From: Wocania ichthyoenteri Th78
GTDB lineage: Bacteria > Bacteroidota > Bacteroidia > Flavobacteriales > Flavobacteriaceae
NCBI RefSeq assembly: GCF_000789235.1
Contig: NZ_KN525716.1
Span: forward strand, 2,129,169 to 2,193,168
DNA length: 64,000 nucleotides
Direction of reading: 5' to 3'
Position numbers and translations under genes: made by a program. The notes beneath the pieces are model-generated. The model made no database searches and had not been told where the DNA came from. It worked only from the letters and a program-made list of their open reading frames with translations. This document shows positions 34,250 through 43,391 of this stretch, in pieces; the first letter of the stretch is position 1, and each line of letters opens with the position of its first letter.

Positions 34250-36002
34250 AAAAACGTGTTCTTAAATAATTGGATAAACCCTCAACATCCAAACCAACAA
34301 ACTCTTGAAGTTCATCTACACTGCCGTGTTCAATAAAAGCATCAGGAATGCCCAATATTTTAATGGTATTTTTATAATTGTTTTCTGAAGCAAACTCTAA
34401 AATAACGCTTCCAAAACCACCTTTAACAGTATGGTCTTCAACGGTAACAATAGTATCGTGAGTTTTAAAAATAGTGTGAAGTAAGTTTACATCCAAAGGT
34501 TTTACAAAACGTACATCATAATGCGAAACGTTTAAATCTTTAATGGCTTCAGTAACATTTTTTGCGATAGTTCCTATACTTAAAACAGCAAGTTTGTTTC
34601 CTTTTTTTAGAGCAACACCCTTGCCAATTTCAATTTTAGAGAACGGTTGTTTCCAATCCATGGTAACACCACGCCCACGAGGATACCGAATCGCAATGGG
34701 TTGCTTTAAACCAAGTTGTGCGGTGTGCATAATGTTACGTAATTCAATCTCATTTCGTGGTGCAAAAATTATGAGATTGGGAATGCATCTTAAATATGAT
34801 AAATCGAAAACGCCGTGGTGTGTCGCGCCATCTTCTCCAACCAAACCAGCACGGTCTAAACAAAATATTACGGGGAGTTTTTGTAATGCCACGTCGTGTA
34901 TTATTTGGTCGTAAGCACGCTGTAAAAACGTAGAATAGATATTACAAAATGGAATTAATCCTTGAGTTGCCATACCAGCAGCAAGGGTAACCGCATGTTG
35001 TTCGGCGATGCCAACATCGAAAGCACGATTAGGCATTTCAGCCATCATATACTTTAAAGAACTTCCCGTTGGCATTGCTGGCGTAATACCCACAATATTT
35101 TTGTTTTGTTTAGCAAGCTCTACAATAGTATGCCCAAAAACATCCTGATATTTTGGTGGCTGCTGGCTAGCCTCAGATTTGGCAATTAGTTCTCCTGTAG
35201 TAGCATTGAACTTTCCAGGAGCGTGATATTTTACTTGATCTTCTTCGGCTTGTTTTAAGCCTTTGCCTTTGGTGGTAATAACATGTAAAAACTTGGGGCC
35301 TTTTACTGTTTTCAATCGTCTTAACTCTGAAATAATAGCATCAATGTCATGTCCGTCAACAGGTCCAGAATAATCAAAATTTAAGGCTTCAAAAATATTG
35401 TCTTGTTTTTGAGTGCCTTTTTTAACGTTTGTTAAATACATTTTTAAGGCTCCAACACTTGGGTCGATACCAATAGCATTATCATTTAAAATAACGAGTA
35501 AATTAGCATTGGTAACACCAGCATGATTTAAACCTTCAAAAGCCATTCCGCTAGCAATACTGGCATCGCCAATAACTGCAATATGGTGTTTGTCATCACC
35601 TTTTAATTGCGATGCAATTGCCATTCCTAAGGCTGCCGAAATGGATGTTGAGGCATGCCCAACACCAAAAGTGTCATACTTACTTTCATCACGTTTTGGA
35701 AAACCGCTTATGCCATTGAGTTGTCTATTAGTTTCGAAAATTTCTTTTCTGCCAGTTAAAATTTTGTGTCCGTAAGCTTGATGCCCAACATCCCAAATAA
35801 GCTGATCTTTAGGAGTGTTAAATACATAGTGCAAAGCAATAGTTAATTCTACTACACCCAAACTCGCTCCTAAATGACCTTCTTTTGTGGCAACAATATT
35901 AATTATAAAGTCACGCAATTCTTTTGCAAGTTGAGGTAAGTCTTCTTGCTTTAAAAGACGAAGTTCTTTTGGGGAGTTTATGGTGTTTAAAAAGTTGTTC
36001 AT
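34236..36002 (-). CDS. dxs: 1-deoxy-D-xylulose-5-phosphate synthase
   Basis: Dxs makes DXP from pyruvate and glyceraldehyde 3-phosphate, the entry to the MEP isoprenoid pathway. In the 588-residue protein the thiamine-diphosphate motif (GDASIASGMAFEGLNHAG…LNDN) and the proton-relay Glu (AFDVGIAEQHAVTLAAGMA) are present, as are GHQAYGHKILTGR and the transketolase C-domain. The final residues FCIRD and the stop come from an R2 repeat and are unlike normal Dxs ends. A TACATTTG -7 element lies seven bases before the ATG, so the transcript has almost no leader. Confidence 0.95.
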   Translation of the reverse strand: MNNFLNTINSPKELRLLKQEDLPQLAKELRDFIINIVATKEGHLGASLGVVELTIALHYVFNTPKDQLIWDVGHQAYGHKILTGRKEIFETNRQLNGISGFPKRDESKYDTFGVGHASTSISAALGMAIASQLKGDDKHHIAVIGDASIASGMAFEGLNHAGVTNANLLVILNDNAIGIDPSVGALKMYLTNVKKGTQKQDNIFEALNFDYSGPVDGHDIDAIISELRRLKTVKGPKFLHVITTKGKGLKQAEEDQVKYHAPGKFNATTGELIAKSEASQQPPKYQDVFGHTIVELAKQNKNIVGITPAMPTGSSLKYMMAEMPNRAFDVGIAEQHAVTLAAGMATQGLIPFCNIYSTFLQRAYDQIIHDVALQKLPVIFCLDRAGLVGEDGATHHGVFDLSYLRCIPNLIIFAPRNEIELRNIMHTAQLGLKQPIAIRYPRGRGVTMDWKQPFSKIEIGKGVALKKGNKLAVLSIGTIAKNVTEAIKDLNVSHYDVRFVKPLDVNLLHTIFKTHDTIVTVEDHTVKGGFGSVILEFASENNYKNTIKILGIPDAFIEHGSVDELQEFVGLDVEGLSNYLRTRFCIRD

Positions 36003-36009
36003 TAAGATA

Positions 36010-36017
36010 CAAATGTA
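36010..36017 (-). promoter_or_regulatory. dxs promoter -7 element, near-leaderless
   Basis: TACATTTG on the minus strand, matching TAnnTTTG, seven bases before the dxs ATG. Confidence 0.5.
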
Positions 36018-36052
36018 GTATTTGAAAATGATACCATTATCATTTGAAATCG

Positions 36053-36060
36053 TATTTTTG
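36053..36060 (+). promoter_or_regulatory. tadA promoter -7 element, leaderless
   Basis: TATTTTTG ends five bases before the tadA ATG at 36066, as in the DUF3109 and prenyl-synthase promoters. Confidence 0.55.
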
Positions 36061-36065
36061 TTTTT

Positions 36066-36515
36066 ATGCTAGAACCCTTCGATGATACTTATTTTATGAA
36101 AAAAGCACTTCAGGAAGCTGAAGTAGCTTTTGAAAAAGGCGAAATTCCTGTGGGCGCAGTCATTGTTATTGATAATAAAATTATTGCTCGCGGACATAAT
36201 TTAACCGAAACGTTAACCGATGTTACTGCGCATGCCGAAATGCAGGCCATTACCGCAGCAGCTAATTTTTTAGGAGGCAAATATCTTAAAAATTGTACGT
36301 TGTATGTTACTTTAGAACCTTGCCAAATGTGTGCGGGTGCTTTGTACTGGAGTCAGATTTCTAATATTGTTTATGGCACTAGAGATAAAGAACGTGGTTG
36401 TATTAATTTGAAAACTAAGTTGCACCCTAAAACAATTATTAAAGGCGATGTTTTAGCTGATGAAGCTTCTGAGATTTTAAAACGGTTTTTTATTGAAAAA
36501 CGGAATTTGAATTGA
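36066..36515 (+). CDS. tadA: tRNA-specific adenosine deaminase
   Basis: TadA converts the wobble A34 of tRNA-Arg(ACG) to inosine. The 149-residue protein has HAEMQAI (His56, Glu58) and EPCQMCAGAL (Cys86, Cys89). The TadA-specific features are IPVGAV (27-32), GTRDKERGC and the downstream helix ending in EILKRFFIEKR. These separate it from the dCMP and cytosine deaminases elsewhere in the window. It is divergent from dxs with both promoters in about 60 bases, and is followed by a REPIN-like pair and an R2 repeat. Confidence 0.93.
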   Translation: MLEPFDDTYFMKKALQEAEVAFEKGEIPVGAVIVIDNKIIARGHNLTETLTDVTAHAEMQAITAAANFLGGKYLKNCTLYVTLEPCQMCAGALYWSQISNIVYGTRDKERGCINLKTKLHPKTIIKGDVLADEASEILKRFFIEKRNLN

Positions 36516-36519
36516 TTTT

Positions 36520-36591
36520 CGTCACCTTAAACTTGTTTCAGGGGGTCGCATTATATGTGTTCTGTGATTCTGAAACAAGTTCAGAATGACG
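36520..36591. repeat. paired palindrome (REPIN-like, 72 bp) after tadA
   Basis: Left palindrome 36520-36549 (CGTCACC…ACTTGTTTCAG) and right palindrome 36564-36591 (stem ATTCTGAA/TTCAGAAT, end GACG) face each other across 14 bases. Outer ends match those of the GIY-YIG elements, without a gene. Confidence 0.8.
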
Positions 36592-36596
36592 TACAT

Positions 36597-36683
36597 AACG
36601 CATTAGGGATTGGACGGCATGTTTGAACTCGCCGACGTGGGAGGAAGCGAGTAGTGAAAGCCCGACCCTTTTCGGGTAATGCC
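36597..36683. repeat. R2-family repeat, inverted orientation
   Basis: GCATTAGGGATTG … GTGAAAGCCCGACCC … GGGTAATGCCC is the reverse complement of the R2 outer blocks, separated by a variable GC-rich middle. It directly follows the REPIN-like pair. Confidence 0.7.
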
Positions 36684-36687
36684 CAAA

Positions 36688-36924
36688 TTATTTACGTTTA
36701 TCGCCTTCGCGCTTGCGCATTTTATCAAGATTTTCTTTAGTAAGCATATAGTCTTGTACATTTTTGTCTTTCCAACGGTAATAAGAAAATAATGGAAACA
36801 CGATAAAAAATAAGCCCATTACGCCAAAGCCAATACATTTTTGTGAGTATATGGAGTCTATAAAAAATCCAGCTAAAATGCTTCCAAAGGCTGCTAAAAA
36901 CAAGATTAGAATAAGATATTTCAT
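36688..36924 (-). CDS. small membrane protein, unknown
   Basis: A 78-residue protein with two hydrophobic helices (about 2-25 and 30-50), followed by a charged tail (YRWKDKNVQDYMLTKENLDKMRKREGDKRK). No family is recognised. It lies 45 bases after the ClC gene start region in the same direction and may share regulation with flanking genes. Confidence 0.55.
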   Translation of the reverse strand: MKYLILILFLAAFGSILAGFFIDSIYSQKCIGFGVMGLFFIVFPLFSYYRWKDKNVQDYMLTKENLDKMRKREGDKRK

Positions 36925-36969
36925 AAGTATATTGTGAGTTTGAATGTGGTAATTAAATAGCTCTAGGAT

Positions 36970-38757
36970 TTATTTAGTAAAATTAATTAATTGCTGTCTG
37001 TAAGCGGTTAATAGTTTTGATTTTGAAATATATCCATAATATTTTCCGTCTTTAACTACGGGTAGATTCCACGCACCGCTGGTTTTGAATTTAGTCATAA
37101 TGTCGTTCATAGAATCATCATTGTAATCAATAATACCAGCGTCGGCATGCATGAGACTTGATGCATCAACTGTATCGTAAAGTTCTGTATCAAACATAAT
37201 ATGTCTTACATCATCTAATCTAATAACACCTAAAAATTCATGATTATCGTTTACTACAGGAAAATGATTTCGTGAGGATTTTGCAACGGCTGTTTTTAAT
37301 ATATCGCCTAATTTCATGTCTGGTTTTAAAATAATAAAATTGGTTTCTATTACTTTATCAATATCTAAAACCATTAAAACGTTTTGGTCTTTATCATGCG
37401 TCATAAGCTCACCGCGTTCGGCAAGTTTTAATGTGTAAATAGAGTGCGATACATAATATTTTGTAATGGCAAATGATGTGGCAGCCACAATCATTAAAGG
37501 TACAAATAGTTCGTAGCCACCAGTAATTTCGGCAATTAGGAAGATAGCAGTTAATGGAGCATGTAATACACCTGCCATTAATCCAGTCATTCCAATTAAG
37601 GTAAAATTAGATTCTGATACATGAAAATCTAGCCCTAAGTTATTAATAATTTTTGCGAAGGCATTACCCAAAACACTACCCATTACTAGTGTAGGAATGA
37701 ATACTCCGCCTACACCACCAGCACCAAAGGTAGTAGTCATAGCTATGGCTTTAAATACACCAATGCCTAGTAATAACGCAATAACAAGCCAGATGTTAGA
37801 TAAATCTAAATTAAAAGGTGTTGTTCCAATCGCAGCTATGTGGTCACCTTTTAAAAGGTTATTCATAATACCATAACCTTCACCATAAAGCGGTGGAATA
37901 AAATAGAGCATGGTACCAATAGCTAATCCGCCAATAAGCAGCCTTAATGCGCGACTTTTAAATTGCTTAAAAAAATTTGTTATAGCAAAAAATACTTTGG
38001 AGAAATATACTGAAGCAAGTGCTGTTACCAAACCTAAAAGCGCATAGAATCCTATGTCGTTAACTTCAAAAGTATCTGTTAATTCAAAACGAAGTAAAAC
38101 ATCAGTTCCTAAAAACATATAAGATGTTACTACAGCAGAAACTGAGGCTAATAATAATGGTACTAATGATGCAAATGCAATGTCTAAACTAAAAATTTCT
38201 ATAGCAAAAATGATGGCAGCTATGGGTGCTTTAAACATAGATGCCATAGCGCCAGCAGCAGCACACCCAATTAAAAGCATTCTAGTTTTTGTATTCATAT
38301 GAAATAACCGCGCTGCATTTGACCCTAAAGCAGAACCTACGCTTACTGCAGGACCTTGTAAGCCCACAGATCCACCAAAACCTGCTGTTAAAGGTGCTGT
38401 AATTAAAGCGGCGTAAATGTTATATCTAGGAATAATGCCGTTTAATTTTGAAATGGCATATAAGGTTGAAGAAATACCATGCCCAATATGTTTTTTTAAC
38501 CAGATTTGTTTTATAATGTAAACTAACAATAAACCAATCATTGGAAAAATGAAGTACAATGAATTTTGGTAGTTGTTAAAAAAATCTAATTCGAAAAGAA
38601 GTCTAATGTAGTGTGTTAAATTTTTAAGTGTTACGGTACCAATACCAGCTAAAAAGCCAACTAAAATGCTAAGCATATAAACAAACTGGCGTTCGGAAAT
38701 ATGTTTGTATTTCCAAATTAAGAATTTGCGCAACAGACTTTTAGTTGTAAGAGGCAT
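36970..38757 (-). CDS. ClC-family chloride channel/transporter with CBS domains, gating Glu replaced by Gln
   Basis: This 595-residue protein has the ClC fold: GHGIS (92-96, in place of GSGIP), GSVGLQGPAVSVGSALG (129-145), FGAGGVGGVFIPTLVMG and the helix-R region. The motif GREGP of ClC exchangers reads GLQGP, with CAA (Gln134) at the gating-glutamate position. The intracellular proton Glu is probably also absent (AIEIFSL, Glu187 aligning with the non-essential position). Two CBS domains (about 455-510 and 535-590) close the protein. Loss of both glutamates would favour uncoupled anion conduction over Cl-/H+ exchange; that is inference from the E148Q mutant of the E. coli protein. Confidence 0.88.
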   Translation of the reverse strand: MPLTTKSLLRKFLIWKYKHISERQFVYMLSILVGFLAGIGTVTLKNLTHYIRLLFELDFFNNYQNSLYFIFPMIGLLLVYIIKQIWLKKHIGHGISSTLYAISKLNGIIPRYNIYAALITAPLTAGFGGSVGLQGPAVSVGSALGSNAARLFHMNTKTRMLLIGCAAAGAMASMFKAPIAAIIFAIEIFSLDIAFASLVPLLLASVSAVVTSYMFLGTDVLLRFELTDTFEVNDIGFYALLGLVTALASVYFSKVFFAITNFFKQFKSRALRLLIGGLAIGTMLYFIPPLYGEGYGIMNNLLKGDHIAAIGTTPFNLDLSNIWLVIALLLGIGVFKAIAMTTTFGAGGVGGVFIPTLVMGSVLGNAFAKIINNLGLDFHVSESNFTLIGMTGLMAGVLHAPLTAIFLIAEITGGYELFVPLMIVAATSFAITKYYVSHSIYTLKLAERGELMTHDKDQNVLMVLDIDKVIETNFIILKPDMKLGDILKTAVAKSSRNHFPVVNDNHEFLGVIRLDDVRHIMFDTELYDTVDASSLMHADAGIIDYNDDSMNDIMTKFKTSGAWNLPVVKDGKYYGYISKSKLLTAYRQQLINFTK

Positions 38758-38773
38758 TTTATAAAACTACTAA

Positions 38774-38797
38774 AAAATCCTGCAATTTGCAGGATTT
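38774..38797 (-). terminator. intrinsic terminator after aspS
   Basis: AAAATCCTGC pairs with GCAGGATTTT around a short AAATT loop, followed by T6 on the minus strand; it lies 8 bases past the aspS stop. Confidence 0.88.
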
Positions 38798-38804
38798 TAA
38801 TTGG

Positions 38805-40559
38805 TTATGATTTTAAATTAAGTTTTAAGCTTAATTCATTAAGTTGTTCGTCATCAATTGGAGCAGGAGCATCTATCATAACATCTCGTCCTGAATTGTT
38901 TTTTGGGAAGGCAATAAAATCACGAATGGTTTCTTGTCCGCCTAAAATGGCAACCAATCTATCCAGACCAAATGCTAATCCGCCATGTGGTGGTGCACCA
39001 TATTCAAAAGCATCCATTAAAAATCCAAATTGCGCTTTAGCTTCTTCTTCTGTAAACCCTAAATGTTTTAGCATTATGGCTTGTGTTGTTTTATCGTGAA
39101 TACGAATTGAGCCGCCCCCTATTTCATTTCCATTCAACACCAAATCGTAAGCATTAGCTTTTACTTCACTTGGTTTAGAATCTAATAATTCTATTTGTCC
39201 TGGTTTTGGAGAAGTAAACGGATGATGCATGGCGTGATAATGTCCAGTTTCTTCATCTAATTCTAATAAAGGGAAGTCAATTACCCAAAGCGGTGCGAAA
39301 ATCTTAGGGTTTCTTAAGCCCAAGCGTTCTGCTAATTCCATACGCAACGCACTAAGTTGCGCACGTACTTTATTGGTTTCACCAGAAAGTACACAAACTA
39401 AATCGCCTGTTTTTGCGCCAGTTATTTCTGCCCATTTTGCTAAATCGTCTTGATTGTAAAATTTATCTACTGAAGATTTATAAGTGCCGTCATCATTACA
39501 ACGTGAATATATCATGCCTAAAGCGCCAACTTGCGGACGCTTTACCCAATCTATTAATTTGTCTATTTCTTTTCTGGTGTAACTATTTCCTCCAGGAACG
39601 GCAATACCAACTACTAATTCAGCATTATTAAAAACACCAAAATCTTTATGTTGTGTCACAGCATTCAGCTCCCCAAATTGCATTCCGAAACGAATATCTG
39701 GTTTGTCGTTTCCGTACAAACGCATCGCATCATCATAAAGTAGACGCGGGAATTTATCAACTTCAACACCATTAACTTCTTTAAGTAAATGTCGCGTTAA
39801 ACCTTCAAAAGCATTTAAAATATCTTCTTGTTCGATAAATGCCATTTCACAATCTATTTGGGTGAATTCTGGTTGTCTATCTGCACGTAAATCTTCATCT
39901 CTAAAACATTTTACAATCTGAAAATATTTATCCATGCCACCAACCATAAGCAACTGCTTAAAAGTTTGCGGCGATTGTGGTAAGGCATAAAATTGTCCTT
40001 CATTCATTCGACTTGGTACTACAAAATCACGTGCACCTTCTGGAGTTGACTTTATTAAATAAGGCGTTTCAACTTCAATAAAACCTTCATTAGATAAGTA
40101 ATTTCGAACTTCTTGAGTGACTTTAGCTCTAAAAATTAAACTGTTTTTTACAGGGTTACGACGAATATCTAAATAGCGATATTTCATTCTAATATCTTCG
40201 CCACCATCGGTTTTATCTTCAATAGTAAACGGAGGCAATTTCGCTTCATTTAAAATATTTAATTCTGAAACTAAAATCTCAATATCGCCCGTTGGCATAT
40301 TCGGATTTTTTGAAGCACGCTCAATAACTTTACCTTTAACTTGAATAACAAATTCTCGACCTAAATTTTGAGCTCGCTCGATTAATTCTTTTGAGGTGCG
40401 TTCTTCATCAAAAACCAATTGCGTAATGCCGTAGCGGTCGCGTAAATCTACCCAAACAATAAACCCTTTATCGCGAGATTTTTGCACCCAACCTGCTAGG
40501 GTAACTTCTGTATTTATATGCGAGGCGTTTAATTCGCCACAATTATGACTTCTGTACAT
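38805..40559 (-). CDS. aspS: aspartyl-tRNA synthetase
   Basis: A class II aminoacyl-tRNA synthetase of 584 residues from [26 protein letters not shown]; an ATG 17 codons upstream adds an untypical leader and is rejected. It has an N-terminal OB-fold anticodon-binding domain ([22 protein letters not shown]), motif 2 ([21 protein letters not shown]), a bacterial insertion domain, and motif 3 ([13 protein letters not shown]). The bacterial GAD insertion is present, as expected for a D-type enzyme. A TAAATTTG -7-like element lies about 18 bases upstream of the chosen start. Confidence 0.95.
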   Translation of the reverse strand: MYRSHNCGELNASHINTEVTLAGWVQKSRDKGFIVWVDLRDRYGITQLVFDEERTSKELIERAQNLGREFVIQVKGKVIERASKNPNMPTGDIEILVSELNILNEAKLPPFTIEDKTDGGEDIRMKYRYLDIRRNPVKNSLIFRAKVTQEVRNYLSNEGFIEVETPYLIKSTPEGARDFVVPSRMNEGQFYALPQSPQTFKQLLMVGGMDKYFQIVKCFRDEDLRADRQPEFTQIDCEMAFIEQEDILNAFEGLTRHLLKEVNGVEVDKFPRLLYDDAMRLYGNDKPDIRFGMQFGELNAVTQHKDFGVFNNAELVVGIAVPGGNSYTRKEIDKLIDWVKRPQVGALGMIYSRCNDDGTYKSSVDKFYNQDDLAKWAEITGAKTGDLVCVLSGETNKVRAQLSALRMELAERLGLRNPKIFAPLWVIDFPLLELDEETGHYHAMHHPFTSPKPGQIELLDSKPSEVKANAYDLVLNGNEIGGGSIRIHDKTTQAIMLKHLGFTEEEAKAQFGFLMDAFEYGAPPHGGLAFGLDRLVAILGGQETIRDFIAFPKNNSGRDVMIDAPAPIDDEQLNELSLKLNLKS

Positions 40560-40731
40560 GCTAGTGAAATTGAAGTGCAAATTTAAAGAAATAACAATGT
40601 ACATGGCCAATTTTATCTGTCTTTTTTAAAGTTTTAAAAGTTCTTTATTAGTGACTTGTTGTTGTTGGTCGAAAAATATTTTTAGATGAAATTAAATGCC
40701 TAATTTTATTGAAAATTTAAATTGATTTGTA

Positions 40732-43311
40732 ATGCAGTTAACCAGAATTAAAACAAGCGTCATCTTACTATTTTTGATGATTGGGTCATCAACCTTAATA
40801 GCACAGCAACGCACAGGAAATATTGTTGAATACTTCGGAAAAGAAAAAGTTAACGATATTAAAGAAGGGAAACTTTTGCACGTTTTTAAAACGGGATTAG
40901 CTTTAAAAATTCAGAATTTTAGGTTTAACTCATCCTCATTTCCTAAAGACCAGGTTTTTAGTCGGTTTTTAATGCAGCCCAATTACGAGCCTGAGAACGA
41001 CGATATTTTCGATATTGATTTTACAGGCAGTGAATTAAAATGGAAAACCATTGCAACAGACACTACAAATAGTTTTAATGATAGAAATTTAAGATCGAGT
41101 TATGTGTATTTAAGTTATCAGTCTGACACCGAAAAAACAGTGCTTTTTGAAGCTTCGGGGCATTCGCTTATTTTGATAAATGGGTTGCCACATGAAGGCG
41201 ATCATTACGATTTTGGATGGAATTTAATTCCATTAAAATTAAAAAAAGGATTAAATAAATTCGTGTTGAAAGTAGGGCGTTTTCCAAGAATTAGAGCCCG
41301 AATAATTGCACCGCAAACATCTATACAATTTACAACTCGAGATGTAACCTTACCAGATCTTTTGGTTGAAGAAGATCACACTTATTTAGGGGCTATTCGC
41401 GTAATAAATACGTCTGAAAATTGGGTTGAAAATCACACAATTACATCTGAAATTAATGGAAAAGTAGAAACACACGGAATTCCTAATATTCCACCTTTAA
41501 GTATTCAAAAAGTACCTTTTAAAATCGCTTCTGTTTTAGATGAAAAGCAACTTGTAAAAGCCGATTTAAAATTAAGTTTGAATGCTAAAAGCGGAGTGAA
41601 AATCAACTCCGTAACTATTCCTATTGAAATAAAATCTAAGTATAATCATCATAAACGTACGCTTAAAAGTAATGTCGATGGCAGTATTCAATATTATAGT
41701 GTAGCGCCGTCAAGCGATAAAAATTTACAAAAGGGGGCGTTGTTTTTATCAGTACACGGTGCTTCGGTTGAAGCTGTAAATCAAGCCAATGCTTATAAGA
41801 AAAAAGATTGGGGTAATTTAATAGCACCAACTAATCGTCGTCCGTTTGGTTTTGCTTGGGAAGATTGGGGGCGTATAGATGCTTTGGAAGTTTTGGCAGA
41901 TGCTAAAAGTATTTACAAACCCGATAGTAAAAAAGTATATTTAACGGGTCATTCTATGGGGGGTCATGGTACATGGTATTTGGGTGCAACCTATCCCGAT
42001 AAGTTTGCTGCCATTGCACCGTGTGCAGGCTATCCAGATTTACTTTTGTATAGAGATGGGTTTACAAAAAGGATGATAAATATGCCAGAAGACCAATTAA
42101 AACGTTTTGGAGTTACCCCAAGAATATTGGAGCGAATGACAACGGAACATGTTCCAACTGCAATTGAAAATATGATTCACAGAGCTGGAACTCCTAGTAG
42201 AACATTGCAACTTATTCGCAACTATTTACATCATGGGGTTTATGTGCTGCATGGTGAAATAGATAATGTTGTACCAACATATATTGCTCGTGATATGCGC
42301 GAACGTTTGGGTGAATTTCATCCAGATTTTACGTATTACGAATATCCAGATGGCACACATTGGTATGGAAACCATAGTGTAGATTGGGATCCTATTTTCA
42401 ATTTTTTTAAACAGCGAACCATTAAAGATGATAACGCTATAAAAAAGTATGAATTTTTTACAGGTTCGCCTGGGGTTTCTGCATCGTCTCATTTTATAAC
42501 GATTCATCAGCAAGAAAAATCTTTTGTTACTAGTTCTTTTAAATTTTTAAAAGAAGATGGTTATCAATTAAAAACAAATAATGTAGCTTTAATTGAAGTT
42601 GATTTTTCAGCTTTAGACGATTCTAAAACAAGTATTAAGATTGATGATACTTCATTAGAAATTCAAAATGATAAAAAAGTATTTTTTAAGAAAGTCGATG
42701 AAAAATGGCAAATAACATCATCTCCTAGTTTAAAAGAAAAAGGACCTCATAGAAATGGTGGTTTTAAAGATGCTTTTAGAAATAATGTTGTTTTTGTTTA
42801 CGCTACAAATGGTACTGCAACCGAAAATGAATGGTATTACAACAGAGCACGATTTGATGCCGAAACGTTTTGGTATCGTGCTAACGGACATATTGAAATG
42901 GTAAAAGATGTCGATTTTTCTTTAAAGAAATATGCCGATAGGAATGTTGTGATTTACGGTAATGCAGATAATAATATGGCTTGGAACAAACTTTTAAAGG
43001 ATTGTCCTATTCAAGTAAAGGATTACGGTGTGAATTTTAATGGCAAAGCACTATTTGGAAACCAATGGGGCATGTATTTTATTGTGCCAAGAAAAGATAG
43101 CGATAAAGCGAGTGTTGGCGTAGTTACTGCAACAGGAAGCAAAGGTATGAAAGCCGCTTATATGAACCATTATTTAGTAAACGGTACTACATTTCCTGAT
43201 GTTTTACTTTTTGACGATGAGGTTTTGTTAAACGGGATGCCTGCTGTTAAATGTGCTGGTTTTTTTGGAAATGATTGGTCTGTTGAAACTGGTGATTTTG
43301 AGTGGAAGTAA
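40732..43311 (+). CDS. secreted alpha/beta-hydrolase (prolyl-oligopeptidase/esterase-like)
   Basis: An 859-residue exported protein (signal MQLTRIKTSVILLFLMIGSSTLIAQ). The N-terminal 320 residues are beta-rich and uncharacterised. Next comes a hydrolase domain with the nucleophile elbow LTGHSMGGHGTWYLG, the acid in YVLHGEIDNVVPTYIA and the His in YPDGTHWYGNHSVDWD. A C-terminal beta domain of about 290 residues follows. All three triad members are visible. It could be a peptidase or a carbohydrate esterase; the GHSMGG(H)GTW block is typical of S9/esterase-like secreted hydrolases in Bacteroidota. It is monocistronic, ending at a convergent terminator. Confidence 0.78.
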   Translation: MQLTRIKTSVILLFLMIGSSTLIAQQRTGNIVEYFGKEKVNDIKEGKLLHVFKTGLALKIQNFRFNSSSFPKDQVFSRFLMQPNYEPENDDIFDIDFTGSELKWKTIATDTTNSFNDRNLRSSYVYLSYQSDTEKTVLFEASGHSLILINGLPHEGDHYDFGWNLIPLKLKKGLNKFVLKVGRFPRIRARIIAPQTSIQFTTRDVTLPDLLVEEDHTYLGAIRVINTSENWVENHTITSEINGKVETHGIPNIPPLSIQKVPFKIASVLDEKQLVKADLKLSLNAKSGVKINSVTIPIEIKSKYNHHKRTLKSNVDGSIQYYSVAPSSDKNLQKGALFLSVHGASVEAVNQANAYKKKDWGNLIAPTNRRPFGFAWEDWGRIDALEVLADAKSIYKPDSKKVYLTGHSMGGHGTWYLGATYPDKFAAIAPCAGYPDLLLYRDGFTKRMINMPEDQLKRFGVTPRILERMTTEHVPTAIENMIHRAGTPSRTLQLIRNYLHHGVYVLHGEIDNVVPTYIARDMRERLGEFHPDFTYYEYPDGTHWYGNHSVDWDPIFNFFKQRTIKDDNAIKKYEFFTGSPGVSASSHFITIHQQEKSFVTSSFKFLKEDGYQLKTNNVALIEVDFSALDDSKTSIKIDDTSLEIQNDKKVFFKKVDEKWQITSSPSLKEKGPHRNGGFKDAFRNNVVFVYATNGTATENEWYYNRARFDAETFWYRANGHIEMVKDVDFSLKKYADRNVVIYGNADNNMAWNKLLKDCPIQVKDYGVNFNGKALFGNQWGMYFIVPRKDSDKASVGVVTATGSKGMKAAYMNHYLVNGTTFPDVLLFDDEVLLNGMPAVKCAGFFGNDWSVETGDFEWK

Positions 43312-43322
43312 TCTAAAAAATA

Positions 43323-43361
43323 AGAAACCCCAAATTTTCAATTAAGAAAATCTGGGGTTCT
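43323..43361. terminator. convergent terminator between hydrolase and RND genes
   Basis: AGAAACCCCA-rich arm pairs with TGGGGTTCT across a 7-base loop, with A/T-rich extension of the stem (AATTTTC/AAAATC). It serves both stops. Confidence 0.85.
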
Positions 43362-43391
43362 GCCATTAATCGAATTAGTCGTCAATTAAAA

